64,000 nt of DNA from Micromonospora echinaurantiaca. Its GTDB lineage: Bacteria > Actinomycetota > Actinomycetes > Mycobacteriales > Micromonosporaceae. Positions 43,815-52,014 of the stretch are shown here, in pieces. The DNA lies in assembly GCF_900090235.1 (NCBI RefSeq), contig NZ_LT607750.1, forward strand, positions 3,050,501 to 3,114,500, written 5' to 3'. Both the position numbers and the translations under genes were made by a program. Under the pieces are notes generated by a model that saw only the letters and a list, made by a program, of their open reading frames with translations, was not told the DNA's origin and ran no database searches. Numbering within the stretch: the first letter of the stretch is position 1; each line of letters begins with the position of its first letter.

Positions 43815-44696
43815 TCACCGGCGGCGCTTGTTCAGGCTCGGGAGGCCACCGGACACGGTCCGCACGGTGCCGTCCGGGTTGCTCCAGCCCGGCTTCTGCA
43901 GCGCCTCGGTGACCCGCCGCCCGGCGAGGTCGGAGGCGTTCAGGTTGACGACGACCCGGTCCGGCCGCTGCCAGCTCCGCAGCCGGGCCCGAGCTTGCTC
44001 GCTGTCGGCGAGGCCGGTCAACGTGCGAATGGCTGGCATCGCCCTGGACGGGTCGGCGAGCAGCAACTGGGCGACGTCAGCAGGGCTCAGCCTGCGCGGT
44101 GGGACGCCGCCCACCGCAACGAGGGAGGCGTGGATCTGCCCGTTCTGAAGCCACAGCCACACCAGCCGCTTGCCATCGCCAGCCCGCATCACCGGCGTCG
44201 TCGAGGCGGTAGCCGATCTGGGCGACGGCGTCGACGAGGCTCCTCCGGTCCGGCCGGTGGAGGCGGGCCTCGCCGCCGGCTTGGCGGAGAGGTGGGCGCG
44301 CAGGGCGGCCGGCGGCTGCGCCCGTCGCCGCGACTGTGGCGGGACGTCCGCAGGTGGGCGAGGCGAGGCCGCCCCTCCCGGCGATGCCTCCTCGCCGGGA
44401 TGCGGGCGCTCGGTCGGTGCCGCTTGCCGCTGCCGCACGAACCAGCCGGCGTGCTCCCACTGCTCCGGCGTGAACCTGACCGGGATGACCTCGGTCAGGT
44501 GCGGCGCCGCCGGGTCATGGACGGTGAGGTTAGCGCGTCGCCTCGCATGGTCGGCTGCGGTGAGCGACCCGATGTCGAGGACCGTGGCCAGCGGTATCCA
44601 CCTGACATCCGCCTTCCGCCACGGCAGCAACCGACGACGCCGGACGACAAGATGCTCCCTCTCGAACCAGGCGTCCCACCGCGCCACTCCGACCAC
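43815..44696 (-). CDS. Hypothetical protein with PH-like N-terminal domain
   Basis: 293 residues. The first 85 residues (WDAWFEREHLVVRRRRLLPW and following) look like the small beta domain found in DUF4429/bacterial PH-like proteins. A Pro/Ala/Arg/Ser-rich disordered linker spans about 95-165, and the C-terminal 130 residues contain VWLWLQNGQIHASLVAVGG and a helical end. No membrane segment. ATG at 44696 is the first start. Function unknown; transcribed away from neighbouring genes. Confidence 0.6.
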   Translation of the reverse strand: MVGVARWDAWFEREHLVVRRRRLLPWRKADVRWIPLATVLDIGSLTAADHARRRANLTVHDPAAPHLTEVIPVRFTPEQWEHAGWFVRQRQAAPTERPHPGEEASPGGAASPRPPADVPPQSRRRAQPPAALRAHLSAKPAARPASTGRTGGASSTPSPRSATASTTPVMRAGDGKRLVWLWLQNGQIHASLVAVGGVPPRRLSPADVAQLLLADPSRAMPAIRTLTGLADSEQARARLRSWQRPDRVVVNLNASDLAGRRVTEALQKPGWSNPDGTVRTVSGGLPSLNKRRR

Positions 44697-44782
44697 CTCC
44701 CGTGCTGCGCACGTTAGTGGCCTGATGATCGCCCCTGCACTCGGCGCAACGGCCAGGTGTCATGACAGTTCGTCGGGTTGTG

Positions 44783-45035
44783 TCAGCGGCGCAGGCGGCG
44801 GGAGCACTCGCCGTCGTGACCGTCGCGGAGCACGCAGCGCCGCCCACCGGGCAGCCGCACGTCGCAGAAGACCCGGTGGCGCAGGAACTGCCGATCCTCC
44901 TCGGAGACGGTGGTCTCCCCCGGGGTCGGTCATCGGCAGCACGGACATCCAGCGGCCGATGACCCGGGCCAGGCGCTGCGCGGCCGGTAGGTCGGCGGCG
45001 ACCACGGGCAGGTGGATGACATACCGCTGAGTCAT
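44783..45035 (-). pseudogene. Frameshifted small gene downstream of DivIVA-like gene
   Basis: Starts ATG (45035) with QRYVIHLPVVAADLPAAQRL and RVIGRWMSVLPMTDPG, then, in a G-run near 44927, moves to another frame with TVSEEDRQFLRHRVFCDVRL and a C-terminal CVLRDGHDGECSRRLRR. Length (253 bases) confirms a one-base insertion. The second half has paired Cys, perhaps a small zinc site. It overlaps the DivIVA-like stop by four bases (ATGA). A sequencing error in the G-run is an alternative. Confidence 0.65.
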
Positions 45036-45328
45036 CGTGCGCGGTCCTGGTCGGCGCGGGCCTGGTCGGACTGCCAGGTGCGCAGCGCGAGCTTGATCCG
45101 TGCGGTCTCCCGGCGGCTCTCGGCGAGGGCGTCGTGGAGTGCGGTCATGTCGAGGGCGATCCGGTCGAGGAAGGCGTACACGTCGTCGGGGTTCAGGCCG
45201 CGGCGTCCGAGCCGGGTGGGCGGGAAGCGGCGCTCCCGCACCTGCCACGGCAGCAGGCTGGGGTACGCGGCGGAGCGGTAGGTCGTCCCACCGCCCTCCG
45301 GGAACGACCTCTGGTTGCAGACGCTCAT
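45032..45328 (-). CDS. DivIVA-domain-like small protein
   Basis: 98 residues. PPTRLGRRGLNPDDVYAFLD followed by a coiled coil (ALHDALAESRRETARIKLAL) is the DivIVA N-terminal membrane-binding pattern, here very short. ATG at 45328 follows aggcaggtag. Coupled by a four-base overlap to the frameshifted gene. Short DivIVA-like proteins next to HTH genes are common on actinobacterial mobile regions; a role at the pole or septum is not shown. Confidence 0.75.
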   Translation of the reverse strand: MSVCNQRSFPEGGGTTYRSAAYPSLLPWQVRERRFPPTRLGRRGLNPDDVYAFLDRIALDMTALHDALAESRRETARIKLALRTWQSDQARADQDRAR

Positions 45329-45460
45329 CTCTACCTGCCTTCCTCTCCCCACGCCCGGAAGGGCATGAACAGGTGCGCAGCCTACACGATAAGGGAGCAT
45401 GTGATGAGTGCATCTACACAGCGCACACATGTTCAGTTCGCATGCTCTTAACGTGACGGC

Positions 45461-45658
45461 GTGGGAGAGCTTCGGCTGGTGGCAAGCCAGGAGATCCAGG
45501 AGATGCTGGGCGTCTCGCGAACGCGCGCGTACCAGATCACCAACTCGAAGTCCTTCCCCGACCCGGTAGCCGTCCTGTCCGTCGGGCGCATTTGGCGCGC
45601 GGACGATGTGGAGCGGTGGATCAAGGCCCATCGGCGGGACCTACAGGATGAGGAGTAG
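45461..45658 (+). CDS. Small AlpA/MerR-type helix-turn-helix protein
   Basis: 65 residues, one winged HTH: VASQEIQEMLGVSRTRAYQI then FPDPVAVLSVGRIWRADDVE, the excisionase/AlpA pattern. GTG at 45461. Divergent from the DivIVA-like gene across 132 bases containing ATGTGATG and CACACAT elements, probably the shared promoter. Such proteins regulate integrases or small operons; no integrase is in sight. Confidence 0.85.
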   Translation: MGELRLVASQEIQEMLGVSRTRAYQITNSKSFPDPVAVLSVGRIWRADDVERWIKAHRRDLQDEE

Positions 45659-45914
45659 CAACGCCGTTGCGAGTGCGCCGGTCCCGCAGAGACAGTCACA
45701 TGAGCCGGGGTAGCGGCGTCCTGATCAGCGCCACTCCGACGCCCCCAAGGCGATGTGCGGTCTGCGCGGGGTCTCCCCGGAGATGACCGACGCGGCCGGT
45801 GGCCAAGCGCGGGATGTAGTGCCGAGTTTGCACGAGCTGCACCTCGGCCAGAATCCGCCACTGCGGTCTTGGTCAGGACCAGGAAACGGCGATCGGCACA
45901 GCCCTACTCATCAC

Positions 45915-46976
45915 TCAACCACTCGCGCGTGTTGATCTTGCTGTTTCTTGTCGGCAGTCGGGGACGCCGTCCGGTATGGGCGGTCCAAGTCGAATGAGCG
46001 GAGGTCTTTCCGCCCTCAGCTTGGTGCTGGCCCTGCAAACTGTTCGACTCTTCACTTCGTTAGCCCTGAAGTACAGGATGGTCCGACCTTGGTCCTCCAA
46101 CAACACGTGCCATCCATCTTTATATGAGAGCGTGTACCCAATCCACGACTTACCGTTCGTCAGGGTCACTTTCTCGGGCGGCAGCCACGGTTGCTGTACG
46201 ATCTCAGGGACTGCGCTTGGTTCGCCCGGCAGCTGGTACATGCGATCCGTAAGAGCGAGGATGAACAGGGCTAACACGGGCATCCATAGCGGCAATATAC
46301 GGAACTTCACACTCGTCCACGAGATTGATCGATCCTCGCGGGAGTGACGCCAGCGACGACCTGCATTTACCGCGAGCGCAAACGCGGACAGGCAGTACAA
46401 CGTCGACTGGATTCGCCAGTCCGCTGCGACGTCAACGACGTCACCAGGCGACCCGATATCCGCGGTCAGCGCCCGCCACATCGCCGGAAAGGTGTCAATA
46501 TTCGATTCGTTCTCCTCCACCCATTCGGGGAGGCGCGCTGGCCCGGTGAACACAGTGACAAAACGCTGCCACGCCGACTCCAATGCCTCTGGAGCGGAGG
46601 CGTAAGCCGGCGAGACAAGAATTGTTGCCACGCCGGCCAGAAGGGCCAGTACCATCTTACGATAGAGAACGAGTGCCAGAAAGAGCACGGGAAAGAAGGC
46701 CGGGAGCAGCGGAATGACGGTGCCTAGAAGGGTCCCCACTGCACCAGTGGTTGAGGCAATCGTCGTCGCCGTAGCGGTATCATAATTGGATATCACGATC
46801 AGGCGAGTCGCAGTGGCCAAGAGGATGACAATTGGCGACGCGATTAGCGCCTTAGCCGTTGCCGATACCGCCAGCGATAGATTCCCGGGACCCCTCTGCC
46901 GCTGGGTTTGGACAGGTATTGCGGCGGGCGAAGCCGGCGGCTCTTGGTCTTTTGATCTATCGCTGCCTCTCGTCAT
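45915..46976 (-). CDS. Membrane protein of unknown function, 353 aa
   Basis: Three hydrophobic segments in the N-terminal half (around ALIASPIVILLATATRL, GTLLGTVIPLLPAFFPVLFL and MVLALLAGVATILVS), an extracellular-looking loop of about 60 residues, two more segments (STLYCLSAFALAVNAG and LPLWMPVLALFILALT) and a soluble C-terminal domain with SYKDGWHVLLEDQGRTIL. ATG at 46976 follows gaggag; the frame upstream lacks a good site. Base composition is less GC-rich than flanking genes, which suggests transfer. Family unknown. Confidence 0.65.
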   Translation of the reverse strand: MTRGSDRSKDQEPPASPAAIPVQTQRQRGPGNLSLAVSATAKALIASPIVILLATATRLIVISNYDTATATTIASTTGAVGTLLGTVIPLLPAFFPVLFLALVLYRKMVLALLAGVATILVSPAYASAPEALESAWQRFVTVFTGPARLPEWVEENESNIDTFPAMWRALTADIGSPGDVVDVAADWRIQSTLYCLSAFALAVNAGRRWRHSREDRSISWTSVKFRILPLWMPVLALFILALTDRMYQLPGEPSAVPEIVQQPWLPPEKVTLTNGKSWIGYTLSYKDGWHVLLEDQGRTILYFRANEVKSRTVCRASTKLRAERPPLIRLGPPIPDGVPDCRQETARSTRASG

Positions 46977-47300
46977 CGCGCTCCTCGATGTGATAGCGCC
47001 GCCGCAAGTCGTAGACCAGCCATTTTCGTACATGAACTCGCGTCTGCGACAGCTTGAGTCGGGTGGACGACAGCGCGTCCCGGTATCACTTCAAGTGTCG
47101 TCCTAGCCGCTATCGAGGTCACTCAAGGAACGGAGTCATGCGGAGGGCGAGAGGTAGCGGAGCGGCCATACCTCGCCAGCGATTCTGCCGACTCGCCAGC
47201 GTTACTTAAACGTAGCTAGTAACGCGACGGCAGCGCCGAGGAACATCCGGAATAGACCGGCAGATTTCCTGTCAAAGCCGCCGCCCATTCGCCACCCATG
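46977..47300. other. Intergenic stretch between membrane protein and kinase
   Basis: 324 bases between two minus-strand genes, lower in GC. No supportable gene or clear terminator. Confidence 0.5.
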
Positions 47301-48896
47301 TCATCCGCCGATTCGACCCTGCCGATCACCCCGGTCAATCCGATCGAGATGAGTGAGTAGCACTCTGATCTCATCGACCTCGGGCGCCTGCGACCCGTGC
47401 AGCGCCTGCACGTCCGCCAGCAGCTCTTCGAGTTGCTGGCCAGCACTCGTCACATCTCCGAGGCCAGCGGTAAGCATGGCGATCTGATGTCGCAACGGGA
47501 ACAGCTCTGGCGACTGAATGGGAAGTGCCTGCTGCTCCTCGGCGAGTAGCTCGCACAGCTCCACCAGCGCCGCGCTGGCCTCGCCCAGCTCCGCCTGACA
47601 GACGGCAGCCTGCTGTCGGCACTGCCAAATCAGTTCGCGGTCCGGGACGGGGCGTTCGGCCAGGTCAGCGATGAGGCGCTCAAACAGCGGAAGGGCCTTT
47701 CGGTAAGCACCGGCGAGAAGATACAGGTTGGCCAAGGTCACCCGGAGGTCGAGGATCCTCGGCTGTTTGGCACGATGACCCTGCATCATGGGAACTAGAG
47801 CCGTGGCCAGTACCTCAGCCGCCTGGGTGAAGCGTTCCGCCTCCGCCAGTTCCCAGGCCCGCTCCTCGGCCTCGGCCAACTCGTCGAGAGACGGCGGTGC
47901 AACGACCACTTGTGCGTTCCGCGAGCGAACAATATCGACCCGGGTCGGCTGAAGGGGTGCCTGTGACGGCAACGGACCGAAGGGGTACCGGTAGGGCATG
48001 GTGGGATCAACTGACTGGCCCCCTGCCATCGACATCGCAAGGTCGCCAGCTAGGTCCCTGTCCAGAGCACCGAACGGCGCCAGGATCTCGTACACATCGG
48101 CGGCCGAGCCGGGTCGGTGTTGCGGGTCCTTCGCGAGTAGCCGGGTTACGAGCTGTTCCAAGTCGGCGGGTACGCCGGCACGGTGTTCGGCGATCGACGG
48201 AATTGGGTCGTTCATGTGCCGATGCAGCATGCCGAGCGGGTTCTCCGCCCGATAAGGCGGGTTGCCGGTCAGCACCTCGAACATGACACAACCCAGCGCG
48301 TAGAGGTCGGCCCGCGGCCCGACCGCACTGTTCAATGCCTGCTCGGGGGCCATGTACGTCGGGGTCCCTAGGGTATGGCTGGTGGCAGTGAGCCGGGGTA
48401 CGTCCGCCCCAAGCAGCGCGGCCACTCCGAAGTCGAGGACCTTGACCGACCCGGCAGGGGTGACCATCAGGTTCTGCGGCTTGAGATCGCGGTGCACGAG
48501 CGAGGCGGCATGTGCAGTAGCGAGGACCGAGCAGATCTGGGCGCCGATTGCGGCGGCCCACGGCACGGAGAGCCACCCACGCTCTGCGATCAGGTCGGCG
48601 AGGACCATGCCCGGCACGAGCTGCATGACGATGTAGATGTCGTCGCCGTGGTATCCGACGTCGTGAACGCTGGGCACGCCGGGGTGGTCGAGCCGCGCGG
48701 TGACTCGGGCCTCCCGCATGAAGCGCTCGACCGCGGCTTCCCGTTCGCTCTCCGGGATGGCGAGCTTGCGGAGGAACTTGATGGCGACCGGCCGGTCCAG
48801 CTTCTCGTCGTAGCCCGCCCACACCTCCCCCATGCCGCCGTGACCGACCGGGTACGTCAGTTCGTACCGGTCGGCCACACGGTCTTTCGCCTGCAC
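47301..48896 (-). CDS. Soluble Ser/Thr protein kinase with helical-repeat C-terminus
   Basis: 531 residues. An intact Hanks-type kinase domain spans about 9-280: GHGGMGEVW loop, Lys40 (VAIKF), HRDLKPQN at 135-142, DFG at 155-157 and GTPTYMAPEQ. A linker follows, then from about 335 a TPR-like helical region (AWELAEAERFTQAAEVLATA and similar). Unlike most actinobacterial Pkn proteins there is no membrane segment, so it acts in the cytosol. GTG at 48896, 55 bases after HsdR, makes it the last gene of the restriction operon by position. Kinases are found in several phage-defence systems; a role in controlling this one is inferred. Confidence 0.9.
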   Translation of the reverse strand: MQAKDRVADRYELTYPVGHGGMGEVWAGYDEKLDRPVAIKFLRKLAIPESEREAAVERFMREARVTARLDHPGVPSVHDVGYHGDDIYIVMQLVPGMVLADLIAERGWLSVPWAAAIGAQICSVLATAHAASLVHRDLKPQNLMVTPAGSVKVLDFGVAALLGADVPRLTATSHTLGTPTYMAPEQALNSAVGPRADLYALGCVMFEVLTGNPPYRAENPLGMLHRHMNDPIPSIAEHRAGVPADLEQLVTRLLAKDPQHRPGSAADVYEILAPFGALDRDLAGDLAMSMAGGQSVDPTMPYRYPFGPLPSQAPLQPTRVDIVRSRNAQVVVAPPSLDELAEAEERAWELAEAERFTQAAEVLATALVPMMQGHRAKQPRILDLRVTLANLYLLAGAYRKALPLFERLIADLAERPVPDRELIWQCRQQAAVCQAELGEASAALVELCELLAEEQQALPIQSPELFPLRHQIAMLTAGLGDVTSAGQQLEELLADVQALHGSQAPEVDEIRVLLTHLDRIDRGDRQGRIGG

Positions 48897-48951
48897 TGCC
48901 CTCGCCTCCCACGCGGTCGAGCAGGTGCCAGCCCAGGGCTGACGAATCGGT

Positions 48952-51900
48952 CTAAGCGATGCCCTTGCGGCGACGGATCATCTGGTACGCCTGCCGCCGC
49001 GCGAACTGGTTGAGCTGCGAGCGCAGGTTATCGTCGTCGAGGTAGCGCTGCATCAGCTTGCCGTTGTCGTCGTGCCGGGACAGGATCACGTCCTCGATCC
49101 GCTTGTCGCAGACGACGCCGAAGTTGCTCTCGTCGTTGACCATCGCGGCGGCTTCGAGAGTGCCGTCCTCGGCCAGGGCCACGATCTGCTGCTCGACCCA
49201 GACCTTGTCCGACTCACCCAAGCCGATCCCGAACTTGTCATTGAACGCATCGATCAGCTCCGACAAGACGACCTTCTCCAAGTCGTGTTGCCGGCCCGCT
49301 CCCCCGCCGACGAAGCCAGGCAGCATCTGCTCACCCTCCGGTGACAGCGACGCATCGTGCTCGCCGGTCTTGCTGACCCGCAGGTGGGTCAGCTGTACCT
49401 CACCGATGTCGACGCTCGGATCCTGTCGGCGCGGCAGCCGGTTGAGCAGCGCGCGCCCGTACAGGTAGAGCCGCTCCAGGTCCGGGTCCTGGTAGGGCAC
49501 GATCTGGCTGAGGAACGCGTACATGCGGGTGTAGTCGCGCAGCGCGGACCGGAAGCCGTCCGCGGCCTCCTGGTGCTCCTCCGCCAAGGCTTTGAAGCGC
49601 TGCACGGCCGGCTCGGTAAAGCGGTAGAGAGAGGCGTGCGCCCGCTGGAGCGCGGTGTCACTCGTCGCCTTCTGCTCCGCCGCGAGCAACGCCTCGGCGT
49701 AGGCCTGCATCTCGGAGTCGACCAGGACCGGGTACCCGGTCACCGCGTTCTGGGCGGTGTAGAGCAGGTTGGGGTCGGTGGGGGTGGTGGCGGCGGTCTC
49801 GAAGTACGGCTTGAACTGCTCGGCGATGTCGCCGGCCTCGTTGACGAAGTCGAGGACGAAGACGTCGCCCTGCGCCTTGAGCGGGTGGGTGCGGTTGAGC
49901 CGGGACAGGGTCTGCACGGCGGCGACGCTCTTGAGCAGCTTGTCCACGTACATGGTCGTGAGCAGCGGCTGGTCGAAGCCGGTCTGGTACTTCTCGGCCA
50001 CAACCAGGATCTTGTACTCGGTGTCCTGCTTGGCCTTCGGGGTGCCGGCGTACTTGTCGTCCGCAGCGGTGTAGGCGAACCGCTCGGGCAGCTCACCCTC
50101 GCTGAACCCGTTGATCCGCGCCTCGGTGTGCTCGACGCCGTCGACCTCCAGATCGCCGGAGAAGGCGACCAGCGAGTCGCAGCCGACGTAGCCCTGCATC
50201 TCGACGTACTTCTTGATGGCGGTGTGCAGGCGGACGGCGGCCTCGCGTGAGCCGGTGACCACCATGGCCTTGGCGCGGCCGCCGAGGCGCGGCGCGGTGT
50301 GTTTGCGGAAGTGCTCGACGGTGATCTCGGCCTTCTGCGCCTGCATGGTGGGGTGCAGGCTGGCGAAGCGAGCGAGCTGGGCGCCGGCCTTCTTCGGGTC
50401 GACCTCCGGGTCGTCGGGGTTGGCGTTGGCCAGCTTCCAGTACGCCTTGTAGGTGAGGTAGTTGCGCAGCACGTCGAGGATGAAGCCCTCGTCGATGGCC
50501 TGCCGCATCGAGTACGTGTGGAACGGCTGCGGGTTGCCGGTGACCGGGTGCAGCGTGCCGAAGAGTTCGAGGGTCTTCGGCTTCGGCGTGGCGGTGAACG
50601 CGAAGTACGACAGCGTCTCGTGCCGGCCGCGGGCCAGCGCCGACGCGGTGAGCAGGTCGCCCGACTCGTCCACGTCGTCGCTGCCGAACTTCAGCAGCAC
50701 CTTCTTCAGCGCCGCAGCCGAGTCGCCGGACTGCGACGAGTGCGCCTCGTCGACTATGACGGCGAACCGCTTGCCCTTGAGCCCTTGCACCTTGTCGAGG
50801 ATGTAGGGGAACTTCTGCATCGTCGTGATGACCACCTTGGCCGTCTCGCCCTGGAGGGCGGCGGCGAGCTGGGCGGAGTCCTTGTCGATCCGCTGCACCA
50901 CGCCGGGCACGTGCTCGAACTGGAAGACCGTGTCCTGCAACTGCCGGTCCAGCACCACTCGATCGGTGATGATGATGACCTTGTCGAAGACCGGTTCGTT
51001 GGGGCGCAGTCCCTTGGTGAGGGCGTCTTGGCCGAGTGTCGGCGCGGTGTGCAGGCTGGAGAGCCGGTGTGCCAGCCAGGCGATGGTGTTCGACTTGCCT
51101 GACCCGGCTGAGTGCATGACCAGGTAGTTCTGGCCCGAGCCGTTGCGGGCGGCGTGATCGGTGAGCTGGGTGACCGCGTGCCACTGGTGGTAGCGCGGGA
51201 AGATCAGGCTCCGCGACTCCTTGTCGGTGTGGAGGAACCGCCGGACCAGGTCCAACCAGGTGTCCGGGTGCCAGATCTGCTCCCACAGGTAGGAGCTGCG
51301 GTAACCGGATGCGCCCGCCGGCGGGTTGCCGGCGCCGCCGGAGACGCCCGGCCCCTCCGAGCCCGTGTTGAAGGGCAGGAACCGGGTCTTGTCGCCCGCC
51401 AGCTTCGTCGTGACGAAGACCAGGTCGGGATCCACGGCGAAGTGCACGAGGGTACGCCGCGCGAAGAGCAGTTCCTTCGGGTCACGCGTCTTGCGGTACT
51501 GCTCCTTGGCGTCCTCGACGGTCTGCGCGGTCAGGGGGTTCTTCAGCTCGGCCGTGGCGAGGGGGATGCCGTTGACAAAGAGGACCAGGTCGAGGGTTTT
51601 GTTATTGCTCGTCGAGTACGCGAGTTGGCGGGTGACGGTGAGGCGATTGGCGCGGTAGAGCCTCAGCGCATCGTCGGTGATGGCGTGGGCCGGCTTGAAG
51701 TAGGCCAGCCGGATCAGGACGCCCTTGTCCTTGACCCCCCGGCGAAGCACGTCCAGTGGCCCACGCTCGTCGATCTGCTTGGCGAGGTGCTGGGCGAAGT
51801 GGCGCTGCGCCTCGTCCAAGTTGTTCCCGTGGTACGCAAGCAGCCTTGACCAATTGTCTCGCTGGGTTGCACCGATGAAGGCAAACAGTTCAGCGGTGTC

Positions 51901-52014
51901 GAGGCCGAAATCCTTCGAGTAGTCGTCGGAAGAGCCCCGCTCCCAGCCGGAAGCGAGCAACACTTCCTCGATAACCTCCTCGAACCGCTCCTCGCCGTAC
52001 ACAAACGCGCTCAT
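48952..52014 (-). CDS. hsdR: Type I restriction endonuclease subunit R
   Basis: 1020 residues. The N-terminal nuclease domain has Asp142 and Glu156-x-Lys158 (TLDLVLFVNGIPLATAELKN). Helicase motor: Walker A HSAGSGKSN (301-309), motif II VDEAH (421-425), then FAFTATPK and QTLSRLNRT. A helical C-terminal domain binds the methylase. ATG at 52014 overlaps the stop of the AIPR gene by four bases (ATGA). Translocates and cuts DNA lacking the host modification. Confidence 0.95.
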   Translation of the reverse strand: MSAFVYGEERFEEVIEEVLLASGWERGSSDDYSKDFGLDTAELFAFIGATQRDNWSRLLAYHGNNLDEAQRHFAQHLAKQIDERGPLDVLRRGVKDKGVLIRLAYFKPAHAITDDALRLYRANRLTVTRQLAYSTSNNKTLDLVLFVNGIPLATAELKNPLTAQTVEDAKEQYRKTRDPKELLFARRTLVHFAVDPDLVFVTTKLAGDKTRFLPFNTGSEGPGVSGGAGNPPAGASGYRSSYLWEQIWHPDTWLDLVRRFLHTDKESRSLIFPRYHQWHAVTQLTDHAARNGSGQNYLVMHSAGSGKSNTIAWLAHRLSSLHTAPTLGQDALTKGLRPNEPVFDKVIIITDRVVLDRQLQDTVFQFEHVPGVVQRIDKDSAQLAAALQGETAKVVITTMQKFPYILDKVQGLKGKRFAVIVDEAHSSQSGDSAAALKKVLLKFGSDDVDESGDLLTASALARGRHETLSYFAFTATPKPKTLELFGTLHPVTGNPQPFHTYSMRQAIDEGFILDVLRNYLTYKAYWKLANANPDDPEVDPKKAGAQLARFASLHPTMQAQKAEITVEHFRKHTAPRLGGRAKAMVVTGSREAAVRLHTAIKKYVEMQGYVGCDSLVAFSGDLEVDGVEHTEARINGFSEGELPERFAYTAADDKYAGTPKAKQDTEYKILVVAEKYQTGFDQPLLTTMYVDKLLKSVAAVQTLSRLNRTHPLKAQGDVFVLDFVNEAGDIAEQFKPYFETAATTPTDPNLLYTAQNAVTGYPVLVDSEMQAYAEALLAAEQKATSDTALQRAHASLYRFTEPAVQRFKALAEEHQEAADGFRSALRDYTRMYAFLSQIVPYQDPDLERLYLYGRALLNRLPRRQDPSVDIGEVQLTHLRVSKTGEHDASLSPEGEQMLPGFVGGGAGRQHDLEKVVLSELIDAFNDKFGIGLGESDKVWVEQQIVALAEDGTLEAAAMVNDESNFGVVCDKRIEDVILSRHDDNGKLMQRYLDDDNLRSQLNQFARRQAYQMIRRRKGIA

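Noticed and set aside
45329..45460. Possible CRISPR-like or attachment repeats in the divergent region
   Set aside because: Only short CACA/TGTG motifs recur; no regular repeats or spacers, and no integrase or tRNA nearby.
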